Positions 5,471-5,618 of a stretch of DNA of 5,618 nucleotides are shown in pieces. The first letter of the stretch is position 1; every line of letters starts with the position of its first letter. The notes beneath the pieces were generated by a model. It searched no databases. It was not told where the DNA came from and saw only the letters and a list, made by a program, of their open reading frames with translations. The stretch comes from Balneolales bacterium (GTDB taxonomy: Bacteria > Bacteroidota > Rhodothermia > Balneolales > Natronogracilivirgulaceae). The DNA is taken from the NCBI GenBank assembly GCA_007116685.1, contig SKIC01000080.1:1-5618 (forward strand), written 5' to 3'. Position numbers and translations under genes: made by a program.

Positions 5471-5618
5471 TCAAATTCAATATATACATCTCTTTATATA
5501 GCTTAACACTATTCTTATTTGCCTGCGGTAATTTTGCCGATGATATTGAACAAATAATATTAGTTGAACAATCAAAGGTTGTTCCACTTGATGGTGAGCA
5601 AATATTAAAGGACGAGTT
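5446..5618 (+). CDS. lipoprotein, 5' part only (runs off the window)
   Basis: Fifty-seven codons are visible and the frame is open to the right edge. The N-terminus is a textbook lipoprotein signal: a lysine-rich start (KKKK at 5-8), a hydrophobic segment (about 13-25) and the lipobox LFAC with the acylated cysteine at residue 27, followed by GNFADD. The residues after the cysteine are acidic, not the +2 Asp of inner-membrane retention, so it is probably an envelope or outer-membrane lipoprotein. The visible mature start has a short strand-like segment (IIILVEQSKVVPL is approximated by residues 36-47) and then DGEQILKDE. This resembles the N-terminus of TolB-like six-bladed propeller lipoproteins (BF3164 type) of Bacteroidota, but too little is visible to be sure. 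No Shine-Dalgarno sequence is present; a T9 run precedes the ATG. The A14 run makes the reading frame potentially unstable. It may be transcribed by read-through from the peptide gene. Confidence 0.8.
   Translation, partial: MNILKKKKIKFNIYISLYSLTLFLFACGNFADDIEQIILVEQSKVVPLDGEQILKDE

Noticed and set aside
4737..5618. CRISPR array, IS element or toxin-antitoxin pair in the accessory segment
   Set aside because: There are no spaced direct repeats, no transposase or terminal inverted repeats with target duplications, and the two small products have export signals rather than typical toxin-antitoxin features.

Overview
The window holds a compact three-gene operon (267-4736, + strand), followed by a more AT-rich stretch with a small secreted cysteine-rich peptide gene and the start of a lipoprotein gene. 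The organism is most likely a Bacteroidota member or a close relative in the FCB group (for example Balneolota). The reasons are moderate-to-low GC, a start codon without a Shine-Dalgarno sequence on the first gene, two matches to the Bacteroidota-type -7 element (TAnnTTTG), and a peptide/lipoprotein pair that resembles Bacteroidota NVEALA-type loci. This placement is an inference, because the three operon genes alone would fit several phyla.

Layout. Positions 1-266 are a non-coding leader with a perfect TAnnTTTG element at 146-153. Gene 1 (267-2057) is a cytoplasmic M3-family zinc oligoendopeptidase (PepF type) with an intact HExxH site. Gene 2 (2057-3571) overlaps gene 1 by one base (TAATG). 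It looks like a GAF-type protein with a C-terminal domain built like GGDEF but without the catalytic signature. Gene 3 (3573-4736) starts one base after gene 2 and is phosphopentomutase (DeoB) with all metal ligands present. The tight spacing indicates one transcript and probable translational coupling. Peptide turnover and (deoxy)ribose-phosphate salvage are both catabolic housekeeping functions, and the middle protein may be a sensor or scaffold, but no direct functional link is visible.

From 4737 the character changes. There is a 34-codon possible small ORF or gene remnant ending in tandem stops, a GC-rich hairpin, an operator-like dyad, and then a candidate promoter (5010-5037) for a 91-residue exported peptide with five cysteines (5096-5371). 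A perfect 14-bp stem terminator follows. Only 25 bases after that stem, a gene runs off the right edge (5446 onward). Its product begins with a clear lipoprotein signal peptide (lipobox LFAC), and its codons 4-9 contain a run of 14 adenines. A one-base change in that run would truncate the protein within 20 codons.

The best candidate for something not yet described is this right-hand pair: a secreted Cys-rich peptide and a lipoprotein with a possible on/off homopolymer switch. Its function cannot be read from this window.
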